From Pyramidobacter sp. YE332 (GTDB taxonomy: Bacteria > Synergistota > Synergistia > Synergistales > Dethiosulfovibrionaceae): DNA of 64,000 nt. Under the pieces are notes generated by a model. It worked only from the letters and a program-made list of their open reading frames with translations, did not search any database and had not been told where the DNA came from. Below are positions 25,244-34,223 of this stretch, in pieces. Location: positions 2,170,001 to 2,234,000 of the forward strand of contig NZ_CP133038.1 of assembly GCF_033060595.1 (NCBI RefSeq), in the 5' to 3' direction. Numbering within the stretch: position 1 is the stretch's first letter; every line of letters begins with the position of its first letter. The position numbers and the translations under genes are program-made.

Positions 25244-26294
25244 CGTTCGTTCCTCCGTTCAACCAGCGTTCCACGCCGCGCCGCGTCGTTTCGTCGGGAA
25301 TTTTCGCGGCCACGGCGGCGACGCGCGCGCGGGCCATCATCTCGTACGCGTCGTCGCGGGGCAGCCCGCGCGACTCAAGATAAAACAGCAGCCGGTCGTC
25401 GAGGCGTCCGATCGTGGCGCCGTGATTGCCCGTCACGTCGTCTTCGCCGCAGAGGATCAGCGGGATCGTCCGGTTGACGACGCCGTCGTCCAGCAGCAGC
25501 ACGTCCTCTTTTTCGTCGCCCGACGCCTGCGCGGCGCCGCGGCGAAAGTCGATCGTACCGCGGAACAGTTTGAAAGCCTTCTCCCGCAGCACGCCGGAAG
25601 CGTTGATCTCGCTTTGCGTGCGGCGTCCTTCGTGCAGCGCCGTGTAGTTCATGTCGAGCCGTTCGGTTCCGCGCAACAGATAGCCGACGTCGGCCTTCAG
25701 CGCGCTGCGTCGCCCTTCGAGGGCACACTGCGCGCCCATGAAGACGTTCCCGCCGCCCAGCGCCAGCTGGATCAGCTCCACCCGCGCGCCGTCGGCGCAC
25801 CGCGCGCCCACGTCGTTGAAAAACGTCAGCCCGCCGCCAAGCCGTTGGATCTGCACCAGACGCAGCAGCGAGTTCCGCCCCAGCGCCATCTTCGTCTGCG
25901 CGCCGGCGAACCCCGCCGCGCCGGGGGCCGAACGGAAATCCATGACCGCCGTCAGCTCGCCGCCTTCGCCCGTCTCCAGCTCCACGGCGTTGAACGCTGC
26001 CGCGCCGTCCGCATAATCAAAGCTGAAACGCAGCGCTTCGTCCACTTTTCCAGCGGCCGCGTATCTGCGGACCGGCAGCGCCGCCTCCTCCACCAACCGC
26101 TCCACGTCCGGCCCCATGCCGGACGCGCAGCGCAGCGACGGCGCGGGCAGCGTTTCATCCGCGACGCCCGCGGGGACTTCGGCGGCAAAAGCTCCCTCGC
26201 CGCCGACCCGCGCAGCCGTTTCCGTCCCGTTCATGCGCAGCCAGTTCCACGTCGGCGCGGGCAGGCGATTGACCTTCATCTCCATCGAATCCAT
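25236..26294 (-). CDS. sufD: SufD-like Fe-S scaffold subunit
   Basis: 352 residues, shorter than many SufD proteins. The C-terminal SufBD beta-helix core is clear: DEKEDVLLLDDGVVN, CGEDDVTGNHGATIGRLDD and FYLESRGLPRDDAYEMMA, in which the late His and Arg-Gly segment are hallmarks of the family. The N-terminal part is poorly conserved. It pairs with SufB and, with the SufC ATPase, assembles Fe-S clusters. It follows sufB by 15 bases and overlaps sufS. Confidence 0.9.
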   Translation of the reverse strand: MDSMEMKVNRLPAPTWNWLRMNGTETAARVGGEGAFAAEVPAGVADETLPAPSLRCASGMGPDVERLVEEAALPVRRYAAAGKVDEALRFSFDYADGAAAFNAVELETGEGGELTAVMDFRSAPGAAGFAGAQTKMALGRNSLLRLVQIQRLGGGLTFFNDVGARCADGARVELIQLALGGGNVFMGAQCALEGRRSALKADVGYLLRGTERLDMNYTALHEGRRTQSEINASGVLREKAFKLFRGTIDFRRGAAQASGDEKEDVLLLDDGVVNRTIPLILCGEDDVTGNHGATIGRLDDRLLFYLESRGLPRDDAYEMMARARVAAVAAKIPDETTRRGVERWLNGGTNDE

Positions 26295-26309
26295 GAAAGT
26301 TTTCCTCCT

Positions 26310-27719
26310 CTAGCCGATGCTGCCCTTCATTTCCAGGCGGATCAGATTGTTCATTTCCACCGCGTATTCCAGCGGCAGCTCCTTGGAGACGTTGTCGGCG
26401 AAACCGCTGACGATCATGGCGCGCGCCTCGTCCTCGGGGATGCCGCGCGACATCAGGTAGAACACCGCTTCGTCGCTGATGCGGCCGATCTTGGCTTCGT
26501 GACCGACGTCGGCATCCGGCGTGCGGACGTCCACAGCGGGGATCGTGTCGCTGCGGCTGATCGCGTCGAGCATCAGCGACTGGCACGAGACCGACGACTT
26601 GGCGCGCTTCGCTGCGGCGTTCACGACCACGGCGCTGCGGAAGGTGCCGACGCCGCCGTCCTTGGAGATCGAGCGTGTGGCGACGTACGACGACGTCGAG
26701 GGCGCGGCGTGCACGACCTTCATGCCCGTGTCGAGATTCTGCCCGCGCCCGGCGAAGGTGATGCCGGTGAACTCCATGCGCGCGCCGTCTCCGTTCAGGA
26801 TCGTCATCGGATAGAGATACGAGACGTGCGAGCCGAACGATCCCGACACCCATTCCATGATTCCGCCCTCCTCGACGACGGCGCGCTTGGTGTTGAGGTT
26901 GTACATGTTCTTCGACCAGTTCTCGATCGTGGAATAGCGCAGCCGCGCGTTTTTGCCCACGAACAGCTCTACGCAGCCGGCGTGCAGGTTGGCCACGTTG
27001 TACTTGGGCGCCGAGCAGCCTTCGATGAAGTGCAGGTCGGCTCCTTCGTCGAGGATGATCAGCGTGTGCTCGAACTGTCCCGCGCCGGGCGCGTTGAGGC
27101 GGAAATACGACTGCAGCGGAATCTCCACCTTCACGCGCGGCGGCACGTAGACGAAGGAGCCGCCCGACCAGACCGCGCCGTGCAGCGCCGCGAACTTGTG
27201 GTCGCGCGGCGGCACCAGCTTCATGAAATGCTCCCGGATCATCTCCGCGTACGGGCCGCGCAGCGCGCTCTCCAGATCGGTATAGACCACGCCCTGCGCC
27301 GCCACTTCGGCCTTGACGTTGTGATAGACCAGCTCGGAATCGTACTGCGCGCCGACGCCGGCCAGCGACTGCCGCTCCGCCTGCGGGATGCCGAGGCGCT
27401 CGAACGTAGTTTTGATGTCCGCCGGCACGTCGTCCCAACTCGCGTGCATGCGCTCCGTATCGGGGCGCACGTAGGTGACGATGTTTTCCATGTTCAGCCC
27501 GTCGAGCGGCGGCCCCCAGTCGGGGAGCGGCAGCTCGCCGTAAACTTTCAGCGCGTTCAGGCGAAACTCGCGCATCCACGGCGGATCGTTTTTTTCCGCG
27601 GAGATCCGGGCGACGATCTCCGTCGTCAGCCCCTCTTCGACTTTGTAGGCGTCCTTGCCGTCGAAACGGAAGTCGTAGCGGCTGCGGTCCAGGTCTTCGA
27701 CGTACGTCTTTTCTTTCAT
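26310..27719 (-). CDS. sufB: SufB Fe-S scaffold subunit
   Basis: 469 residues, full SufB length. The N-terminal region has DPPWMREFRLNALKVY, typical of SufB. The beta-helix core includes VPPRVKVEIPLQSYFR, HFIEGCSAPKYNVANLHAG with a conserved Cys, GDGARMEFTGITFAGRG, and SKDGGVGTFRSAVVVN. The C-terminus GHEAKIGRISDEAVFYLMSR carries the late conserved Glu/Lys region. It is the scaffold on which clusters are built. The start at 27719 follows AGGTGAG. Confidence 0.96.
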   Translation of the reverse strand: MKEKTYVEDLDRSRYDFRFDGKDAYKVEEGLTTEIVARISAEKNDPPWMREFRLNALKVYGELPLPDWGPPLDGLNMENIVTYVRPDTERMHASWDDVPADIKTTFERLGIPQAERQSLAGVGAQYDSELVYHNVKAEVAAQGVVYTDLESALRGPYAEMIREHFMKLVPPRDHKFAALHGAVWSGGSFVYVPPRVKVEIPLQSYFRLNAPGAGQFEHTLIILDEGADLHFIEGCSAPKYNVANLHAGCVELFVGKNARLRYSTIENWSKNMYNLNTKRAVVEEGGIMEWVSGSFGSHVSYLYPMTILNGDGARMEFTGITFAGRGQNLDTGMKVVHAAPSTSSYVATRSISKDGGVGTFRSAVVVNAAAKRAKSSVSCQSLMLDAISRSDTIPAVDVRTPDADVGHEAKIGRISDEAVFYLMSRGIPEDEARAMIVSGFADNVSKELPLEYAVEMNNLIRLEMKGSIG

Positions 27720-27724
27720 GGAGC

Positions 27725-28471
27725 TCACCTGCCGAGAAAGCGTTCGAAACCGCGCGCGCCGATCTCGTCGACCAGCTCCGCGCCGCCGGAAGCGACGAGC
27801 CGCCCCCGAGCGAGCACGTGCGCGGCGTCGACGCGCAGCGACTCGAGGATGCGCGCGTTGTGCGTGATGATCATCAGCGCCGCGTTTTCGTCCTTCTGAT
27901 ATTCGCGGATGCCGGCGGAAACAACGTGCACCGCGTCGACGTCGAGCCCCGAATCCGTCTCGTCGAGGATGGCGAAGGACGGCTTGAGCATGAGCAGCTG
28001 AAGGATCTCCGCTTTCTTCTTCTCGCCGCCGGAAAAACCGACGTTCAGATCGCGGTCGGCGTAAGACGGATCCATGTGCAGGACTTCCATCGCCTTCGCC
28101 AGATCCTTGCGGAAAGCTCCAAATTTGACGCGCTCGCCCGTGCGCTGCTCCAGCGCCGTGCGGAGAAAACCGCTCAGCGCCAGCCCGGGCACTTCCAGCG
28201 GCGCCTGAAACGACAAAAACATCCCCGCTTTGGCGCGCTGCGCCGCGGATGTTTCGGTCACGTCCCGGCCGGCGAAAAAAATTTTCCCCGCGCCGACCGC
28301 ATAGCGCGGATCGCCCATCAGCGCGTACCCCAAGGTCGACTTGCCGGCCCCGTTCGGCCCCATGAGGACGTGTGTCTCGCCGGCGTTCACCGTCAGGCCG
28401 ACGCCGCGAAGGATCTCCCGGTCCTCCACGCGCACGGTCAGGCGATCGACTTTCAACAGTTCTTTCAACAT
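27725..28471 (-). CDS. sufC: SufC ATPase
   Basis: 248 residues of an ABC-type ATPase: Walker A GPNGAGKST, Q-loop in LSFQAPLEVPG, signature VGFSGGEKKKAEIL and Walker B FAILDETDSGLDVDAV. It binds SufB and SufD and drives their rearrangement during cluster assembly. First gene of sufCBDSU; GGGGGAG precedes ATG 28471, and an excellent promoter lies 40 bases upstream. No SufA, SufE or SufR gene adjoins. Confidence 0.96.
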   Translation of the reverse strand: MLKELLKVDRLTVRVEDREILRGVGLTVNAGETHVLMGPNGAGKSTLGYALMGDPRYAVGAGKIFFAGRDVTETSAAQRAKAGMFLSFQAPLEVPGLALSGFLRTALEQRTGERVKFGAFRKDLAKAMEVLHMDPSYADRDLNVGFSGGEKKKAEILQLLMLKPSFAILDETDSGLDVDAVHVVSAGIREYQKDENAALMIITHNARILESLRVDAAHVLARGRLVASGGAELVDEIGARGFERFLGR

Positions 28472-28510
28472 GGAACTCCCCCATTGATCTCGGATTGTCA
28501 TGATAAACCT

Positions 28511-28538
28511 ATTATATCAATATGTTTTTCTCCGACAA
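28511..28538 (-). promoter_or_regulatory. Sigma-70-type promoter of the suf operon
   Basis: On the minus strand TTGTCG and TATAAT are spaced by 16 bases, about 40 bases before the sufC start. No obvious Rrf2-type operator is visible. Confidence 0.8.
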
Positions 28539-28742
28539 GAATAAATTCCTATAAAAAAGATCGGCAATGATTTTTACGGAATGGGATTCCCGCCGCGGAA
28601 AATTCTTCGTCGCCTGTTTCCGCAAAGTCGTCCGAGGTGAAGCGAGCGATATGAAAGAGCCCTTTGCGCGTTTTCGACAAAATGAAGCGAAACTTTCGAC
28701 GAACTTTGCCTGATCAATCGTCCGCTTGAAAAAATTCAGGCC

Positions 28743-28770
28743 TTGTCAAAGGGGGAAATCACCCTATAAT
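28743..28770 (+). promoter_or_regulatory. Sigma-70-type promoter of the amino-acid ABC operon
   Basis: TTGTCA at 28743-28748 and TATAAT at 28765-28770 are spaced by 16 bases. Transcription would begin near 28778, leaving a leader of about 175 bases before the ATPase gene. Confidence 0.75.
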
Positions 28771-28953
28771 TATTATGACCTCGTCCTCGTGACGAGAGAC
28801 TCCACTGCCGGCCATCCCAGCGCCGCGCAGTTGGAATACGAAGGGGCGAAAACTTTTACACAAAAAAATGCCGGACCCTGTGGGAGCAAACCGGCGCAGG
28901 CTATAGGGAGGACGACGGCTTCATGTCCGACCTGTAACAGGAGGATGAGACTT
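28771..28953 (+). promoter_or_regulatory. Long untranslated leader of the ABC operon, possible structured RNA
   Basis: The leader has no convincing ORF. It contains a GAGAGACTCC box and later ACGAAGGGGCGAAAAC, which partly resemble segments of glycine riboswitches, but the conserved AGG(C)AAAAGGAC part is not recognisable. No terminator hairpin with a T run precedes the coding region, so any control would act on translation. I do not assign a class. Confidence 0.3.
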
Positions 28954-29754
28954 TTGACCAACGCGGCTGTACCGTTGATCCAGGTGAAAAACCTGCGCAA
29001 GAGTTACGAAGACGGAGCGACCATTTTAAAGGGAGTCTCCATCGACATTGAAGAAGGGGACCTTGTTTCCATCATCGGCCCCTCGGGCTGTGGCAAATCC
29101 ACCTTTCTCAGGTGTTTGAACTGCCTCGAATACATCGATTCCGGCACGATTTCCATAGCCGGCGTAACGGTCAGCCGTTCCACTGAGGACGAAGAGAAAG
29201 ACCGGGATTTCGACAAGAAGTTCCTCGACGCCTGCCACAAGATGCGTCAGGAAGTCGGAATGGTTTTTCAGAGTTTCAATCTCTTCCCGCACAAAACCGT
29301 TCTTGAAAACATCATGCTGGCCCCGATGGTGGTCAAGCATGTCAAAGAAGAGGACGCCAAAAAACAGGGCCTTGAACTGCTCGACAAAGTCGGCCTGTCC
29401 GATTTTGTCGACAAGTATCCCGTCACCATGTCGGGCGGGCAGACCCAGCGCGCCGCGATCGCCCGCGCGCTGGCCATGCAGCCCAAGGTGATGCTGTACG
29501 ACGAGCCGACTTCGGCGCTCGATCCGGAGCTGGTCGGAGAAGTCCTTCAAGTCATGAAGGATCTGGACCGCGACGGCATGACCCAGGTCGTGGTCACCCA
29601 TCAGATGAACTTCGCCCGCGACGCCTCGGACTACATCGTCTTCATGTACGACGGCGAAATCGTCGAGAAAGAAGACGGCGACGTCCTCTTCACCCAGCCC
29701 AAGGATCCCCGCACGCAGAACTTTCTGCGCCATCTCAACGGAGTGAGCTACTGA
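28954..29754 (+). CDS. Polar amino-acid ABC transporter ATP-binding protein
   Basis: 266 residues from a TTG start. Walker A GPSGCGKST, Q-loop VFQSFNLFPHKTVLEN, signature MSGGQTQRAAIARALAM and Walker B VMLYDEPTSALDPELV place it in the GlnQ/HisP group. TTG 28954 has AGGAGG nine bases upstream, while in-frame ATG 28945 directly abuts that ribosome-binding site, so TTG is preferred. Its stop overlaps the next start (TGATG), and it is the only ATPase for two SBP-permease fusions that follow. Confidence 0.93.
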   Translation: MTNAAVPLIQVKNLRKSYEDGATILKGVSIDIEEGDLVSIIGPSGCGKSTFLRCLNCLEYIDSGTISIAGVTVSRSTEDEEKDRDFDKKFLDACHKMRQEVGMVFQSFNLFPHKTVLENIMLAPMVVKHVKEEDAKKQGLELLDKVGLSDFVDKYPVTMSGGQTQRAAIARALAMQPKVMLYDEPTSALDPELVGEVLQVMKDLDRDGMTQVVVTHQMNFARDASDYIVFMYDGEIVEKEDGDVLFTQPKDPRTQNFLRHLNGVSY

Positions 29755-31319
29755 TGAAACGGCTGCGTACTCTTCTCTGCGCCCTGCTGGCGCTGCTGGC
29801 CATCGTCTCTCCGGCCCTGACGGCGGATCAGCCGATTCTGAGGTGGGGCGGCGATTCCGAGGGCAACGTGCCGTACATGTTCATGGATCCCCGCGACGAC
29901 AAGATCATGATCGGCTTCGAGATCGACATCGTCAACGCTCTGGCCGAACGCATGGGGATGACGCCTCAGTTCGTCCACAACGGCTGGGACAATCTGATCC
30001 CCGGCCTCAACCTCGGGCTGTACGACATCGCCCTGAGCGGCCTGGAGATCACGCCGGAGCACAAAGAAGAAGTCGATTTTTCGCTTCCTTATTACAAAAC
30101 GTTCCTGCAGCTGGTCGTTCAGAGGGGCAATCCCGTCCGCATCAATTCGCTGGAGGACTGCGTAGGCAAACGCGTCGGCACGCTGAAACAATCCTACGCT
30201 TTCTTCACGCTGGCCGATGCCGGCGTGGATGAGATCCGCACCTACGACAACGAGATCAACGCCTATCAGGACATGGCCCATGACCGTCTCGACGCGGTGC
30301 TGATGGATTCGCCGATCGCCATCTTCTACGCCGGTTTCAACACGGATCTGGAGTTCGTCGGCGAGCCGATCGGCGAGATCAGTTACGGCATTCCCGTGCG
30401 CAAGGGCGAGACCGAGCTGCTGGCCAAACTGAACGCAGCGCTGGTTTCCATCCGCGACGACGGCACGCTGCGCGGCATTTACGACCGCTGGAACATGTGG
30501 ACGCCCGTCATGGCAAAATTCTTCAACGACGATTCGCCGGCCCGCTTCGGCCCCGACAAATTCAATGTCTGGGCGGAGTATCAGCGGCAGGGCATGACGC
30601 TGAAACAGCGCTTCGAACGCTACGTGGGTTTTCTGCCCACGTTCGGCAAGGCCGCCGTCGTCACGCTGGAAGTTTCGGTCTGCGCGATGAGCCTGGCCAT
30701 CGTGCTGGGGCTGCTGCTGGCGATCACGCGCCTTTTCGCGCCCAAACTCCTCTCCCGTCTGGCGACGGCCTACATCGAGGTAGTGCGCGGCACGCCGGTG
30801 CTGATCCAGCTGTTTTTCATCTTCTACGGTCTGCCCAACATCGGCATCAAACTGTCGCCGTTCATGGCCGGCGTGATCGGCCTGGGCATGAACTACGCCG
30901 CTTATGAGGCCGAAAACTACCGCGCCGGATTGATGGCAGTGCCGCGCGCTCAAATGGAAGGGGCCCTCGCCTTGGGCATGGACAAACGCCAGGCGCTGCG
31001 CTACGTGGTCATCCCCCAGGCCGTGCGCGTCTCGCTGCCGCCGGTGACCAACGATTTCATCTCGCTGCTCAAAGATTCGTCGCTGGTCTCCATGATCACG
31101 CTGATCGACCTGACCAAGGCTTATGGTCAATTGGCGAACACTTATTACGATTATTTCGGCATCGGCATCATGGTCGCCGTGATCTACTTCCTGTTGGGGC
31201 TGCCCTTTGTGCGTCTGGCCCGCTACACCGAACGCCGCCTCGCCGTGGCCATCCGCGGCAACCGCTCTGGAAAGCATGGCCGCGACGCGACGCTGCGCCC
31301 CGCGAGCTATCACAATTAA
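29754..31319 (+). CDS. Amino-acid ABC transporter: solute-binding domain fused to permease, copy 1
   Basis: 521 residues. A signal segment (about 1-23) is followed by a family-3 solute-binding domain (about 28-255) with GFEIDIVNALAERMGM, LIPGLNLGLYDIALSGLEIT and YDRWNMWTPVM. A BPD_transp_1 permease domain follows (about 290-500), with helices such as AAVVTLEVSVCAMSLAIVLG and the ATPase-contact EAA-type loop YRAGLMAVPRAQMEGALALG. The binding domain is thus tethered to the membrane pore, as in Gram-positive GlnPQ-type systems. Uptake of a polar amino acid is likely; the ligand is unknown. Confidence 0.92.
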   Translation: MKRLRTLLCALLALLAIVSPALTADQPILRWGGDSEGNVPYMFMDPRDDKIMIGFEIDIVNALAERMGMTPQFVHNGWDNLIPGLNLGLYDIALSGLEITPEHKEEVDFSLPYYKTFLQLVVQRGNPVRINSLEDCVGKRVGTLKQSYAFFTLADAGVDEIRTYDNEINAYQDMAHDRLDAVLMDSPIAIFYAGFNTDLEFVGEPIGEISYGIPVRKGETELLAKLNAALVSIRDDGTLRGIYDRWNMWTPVMAKFFNDDSPARFGPDKFNVWAEYQRQGMTLKQRFERYVGFLPTFGKAAVVTLEVSVCAMSLAIVLGLLLAITRLFAPKLLSRLATAYIEVVRGTPVLIQLFFIFYGLPNIGIKLSPFMAGVIGLGMNYAAYEAENYRAGLMAVPRAQMEGALALGMDKRQALRYVVIPQAVRVSLPPVTNDFISLLKDSSLVSMITLIDLTKAYGQLANTYYDYFGIGIMVAVIYFLLGLPFVRLARYTERRLAVAIRGNRSGKHGRDATLRPASYHN

Positions 31320-31368
31320 TCTTATTCACGTACCGCCATCTTCCAGAATGCGAGGTTGATACTACTTC

Positions 31369-32928
31369 ATGAGAATCAAGCCGAAGATAGGCGTCATCGT
31401 GTTTGCGACGCTGCTTTCCGCTTCATGCTCTTTCGCCGCCGAGTTCATGCCCGACACAGTGTTGAGATGGGGCGGCAACTCCGAGGGCGGAGTGCCCTTT
31501 ATCCTGTACGACCCTTCCGAGCCCGAAAAACTGACGGGCTTCGAAACCGAAATCGCCGAGGCGCTGGCGGCTGAAATGGGATTGAAACCCCAGTTCGTGC
31601 AGAACGTCTGGGACATCCTCATCCCCGGCATGCAGCGCGGTCTTTACGATATCGCCATCAACGGCATCGAGGTGACGCCGGAGCGGCAGGAGATGATCAA
31701 CTTTTCCATTCCCTACTACGTCACCTACCTGCAGATGGTCGTCCCCAAGGGCAATCCCGCCGGCGTCAGCAACCTCGAAAACGCGCGCGGCCACACGATC
31801 GGTACGCTGCGCGGCTCTTATGCCTACGAGACGCTGGCCAAGGCCGGCATCGCCGACATCCGCAGCTACGAAAATGAAGCCACGGCGTACCAGGACATGC
31901 AGAACGGGCGCCTTGACGCCGTCGTCATGGACGCGCCCATGTCGATCTATTATTCGCAATTCAATCCCATGTTCGAGTTTGTGGGCGAACCGATCGGCCG
32001 CATGGAATACGCCATGACGATCCGCAAGGGAGAAGAGGCGTTTTTAAAGCGCGTCAACGAGGCGATCGTGACGCTGCGCGACGACGGCACGCTGCGCCGC
32101 ATCTACGACCGCTGGAACCTTTGGAACCCGCTCATGGCGGAATACTTCAACGACGACCGTCCGGCGCTCGAGAGACCCGTCATGTACGAGCATTGGGCGG
32201 ATATCCAGCGCGGCGCGCGCAGCTGGCCGGAACGGATCAAACGCTACGTCGGCTTTTTGCCGTCGTTCGGACGCGCCGCCGTCGTGACGCTGGAGGTTTC
32301 CGTCGCTTCGATGGCTTTGGCGCTGGCCGTCGGCCTCTTCATCGCCGTCTGCCGCCTCTTCGGCCCGCTGCCGCTGCGGGCGTTCGCCACCTGTTACACG
32401 GAATTTATCCGTGGAACGCCGGTGATGATCCAGCTGTTTTTCATCTTCTACGGACTGCCCAACGTCGGCGTGCAGCTCTCGCCCTTCGTGGCCGGAACAC
32501 TGGCGCTGGGGCTGAACTACGCCGCCTACGAGTCGGAGAACTACCGCGCCGGGCTGGAAGCGGTGCCGCGCGCCCAGATGGAAGGCGCGCTGGCGCTCGG
32601 CATGACCAAACGAGAAGCGCTGCGCCACGTGATCCTGCCCCAGGCGATCCGCGTTTCCCTGCTGCCGATGACCAACGACTTCATCGCCCTGCTCAAGGAC
32701 TCCTCGCTGGTTTCCATCATCACGCTCGTCGATTTGACTCGCACCTACGGGCAGCTGGCCACGGTCAACTACGACTACTTCGGCACGGGGTTCATCGTCG
32801 CGGTCATCTATCTGCTGATCGGCACGCCTTTCGTGCGCATCGCGCGCAAGCTGGAAAAGAAGCTCAACGTCTCCCTGCGCGGGCGCCGCGTCTTCGCCGT
32901 CCACCGCGCGGCGAATTACAACGAGTGA
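31369..32928 (+). CDS. Amino-acid ABC transporter: solute-binding domain fused to permease, copy 2
   Basis: 519 residues with the same architecture as copy 1: signal segment, family-3 binding domain (GFETEIAEALAAEMGL, LIPGMQRGLYDIAINGIEVT) and permease (about 288-498) with YRAGLEAVPRAQMEGALALG. Large stretches are identical, so it arose by tandem duplication. Differences cluster in the binding domain, which suggests a different ligand or affinity. Two fused permeases and one ATPase fit a heterodimeric pore carrying two receptors. No strong Shine-Dalgarno is visible upstream of ATG 31369. Confidence 0.92.
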   Translation: MRIKPKIGVIVFATLLSASCSFAAEFMPDTVLRWGGNSEGGVPFILYDPSEPEKLTGFETEIAEALAAEMGLKPQFVQNVWDILIPGMQRGLYDIAINGIEVTPERQEMINFSIPYYVTYLQMVVPKGNPAGVSNLENARGHTIGTLRGSYAYETLAKAGIADIRSYENEATAYQDMQNGRLDAVVMDAPMSIYYSQFNPMFEFVGEPIGRMEYAMTIRKGEEAFLKRVNEAIVTLRDDGTLRRIYDRWNLWNPLMAEYFNDDRPALERPVMYEHWADIQRGARSWPERIKRYVGFLPSFGRAAVVTLEVSVASMALALAVGLFIAVCRLFGPLPLRAFATCYTEFIRGTPVMIQLFFIFYGLPNVGVQLSPFVAGTLALGLNYAAYESENYRAGLEAVPRAQMEGALALGMTKREALRHVILPQAIRVSLLPMTNDFIALLKDSSLVSIITLVDLTRTYGQLATVNYDYFGTGFIVAVIYLLIGTPFVRIARKLEKKLNVSLRGRRVFAVHRAANYNE

Positions 32929-32981
32929 TACTGTTTCTTATTGAAAAAGTCGAACGCGAGGGCGCTGCGGGAGAGATTCAC

Positions 32982-33028
32982 AAAGCGAGCTGCGCAGACC
33001 GTATAGAGTGGTCTGCGCAGCTCGCTTT
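32982..33028. terminator. Strong stem-loop between convergent ABC and LysR genes
   Basis: Nineteen-base arms aaagcgagctgcgcagacc and ggtctgcgcagctcgcttt are perfectly complementary. T runs are short, but the stem is stable and lies where two transcripts converge. Confidence 0.75.
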
Positions 33029-33180
33029 ATCGATCTTCTCCACAATGCTTCTTCGGAGATCGTCCAATGTTTTATCGCTCGGGTCTGCCCTTGTCTTCTC
33101 GGCTTCTTCACGATACCCCTTGTTCTCATTGAGGACAAACGGGCGGCGACGCCGGGGATCGCCGCAAGTCTTTCGCTCTT

Positions 33181-34074
33181 CTACTGCGGCTGACTCAACT
33201 GCTGTTGTTCGGCTTTCTGGATCAGGAAAGAGATCAACACTTCCACGGCTTTGGTCTCGCACAGGCCGTAGACGAGATGAAAAGCGCGATACACTGCCGG
33301 TTTGAAGGTCAGCACGGCGACGGCCGGCGAGGTTTGGGCGGCGAAACGCGAGACGATGCCCGCTTCGGCACCGTTAGCGACGGCGTTGACCACGCCCATG
33401 GTGTGACCGAACTGCAGCTCCGGCTCTTTGAAAGTGCCCGTGCGGCTCTTGTAGATGCGCTCCCACGTCTGCCGGCTGCCCGAGCCGGAGGTGCGCCCGA
33501 CGAGCTTGAGCCCGCCGATTTCTTCCATGGGGATGTATTTTCTCGCGGCGAGCGGATGATTGTGGTTGACGATCAGCACCAGCTCGTCGTGATAAAAGGG
33601 CAGGCTGGTGAAACCCGGCAGGCTCCGGTCGGAGCCGATCACGGCAAGATCGGCCTTTTTGTCGGAAAGATCCTCGAGCGCCGACTGCGAATCGCCTTGC
33701 GTGACCTGTACGCTCACGCCGGGATGTTTTTCCATGAACTCTACGAGGATCTCCGGCAAAATGAAATCGCCGGGGATGGAACTGGCGCTGATGCGCACCG
33801 TGCCGTAAAGTTCCTGAGAGATCTCGGCGATCTGGATCCGCGCTTTCTTGCGGGTATCCAGCATCTTCAGCGCCGCTTTGTAGAGCACCGCGCCTTCCGA
33901 CGTGAGCGTAGAATGTTTATGGCCGTTGGCGAACATGGAAGCGCCCATTTCCGCTTCGATGCGGGCCACGCGTTTGCTCACCGCCGGCTGCGAGACTCCC
34001 AGAGCAGCGGCAGCGGCGGATATGCTTCCCTTTTCCACGATGGAAACGAACGTCTCCAACTCCTTGAAATCCAT
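33181..34074 (-). CDS. LysR-family transcriptional regulator (CysB/CysL-like)
   Basis: 297 residues. The helix-turn-helix covers about residues 3-62: ELETFVSIVEKGSISAAAAA and LGVSQPAVSKRVARIEAEMG. The effector-binding domain includes VRISASSIPGDFILPEILVE, DLAVIGSDRSLPGFTSLP and VNAVANGAEAGIVSRFAA, typical of LysR regulators of the CysL/selenium-metabolism subgroup. AAGGGAGC precedes ATG 34074, and the upstream in-frame ATG at 34140 is too early. The target is unknown. It is divergent from the XRE gene and converges on the amino-acid ABC genes. Confidence 0.92.
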   Translation of the reverse strand: MDFKELETFVSIVEKGSISAAAAALGVSQPAVSKRVARIEAEMGASMFANGHKHSTLTSEGAVLYKAALKMLDTRKKARIQIAEISQELYGTVRISASSIPGDFILPEILVEFMEKHPGVSVQVTQGDSQSALEDLSDKKADLAVIGSDRSLPGFTSLPFYHDELVLIVNHNHPLAARKYIPMEEIGGLKLVGRTSGSGSRQTWERIYKSRTGTFKEPELQFGHTMGVVNAVANGAEAGIVSRFAAQTSPAVAVLTFKPAVYRAFHLVYGLCETKAVEVLISFLIQKAEQQQLSQPQ

Positions 34075-34161
34075 GCAATCAGCTCCCTTGCCGTCAAAGT
34101 CTATAAATAAAAAGAATGAAGTGTCAGGGACATTATACATGAAATTCGCCGTTTGGGGTAC

Positions 34162-34190
34162 TTGTCAACAGAAATTTATTGTAGTATAGT
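34162..34190 (+). promoter_or_regulatory. Promoter of the XRE-ImmA gene pair with adjoining palindrome
   Basis: TTGTCA and TATAGT are spaced by 17 bases. GTGTACAC, a perfect 8-bp palindrome at 34193-34200, overlaps the predicted transcription start and is a candidate operator for the XRE protein. Confidence 0.75.
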
Positions 34191-34223
34191 ACGTGTACAC
34201 TAATCAACAGGGAGGTCTTTTTG

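Noticed and set aside
25422-27899. An 825-codon plus-strand frame across sufD and sufB
   Set aside because: Antisense to conserved suf genes and without any recognisable motif.
28771-28953. A definite glycine riboswitch call
   Set aside because: Only two short segments resemble the consensus; the core AGGCAAAAGGAC region is not found, so it is left as an unassigned leader.
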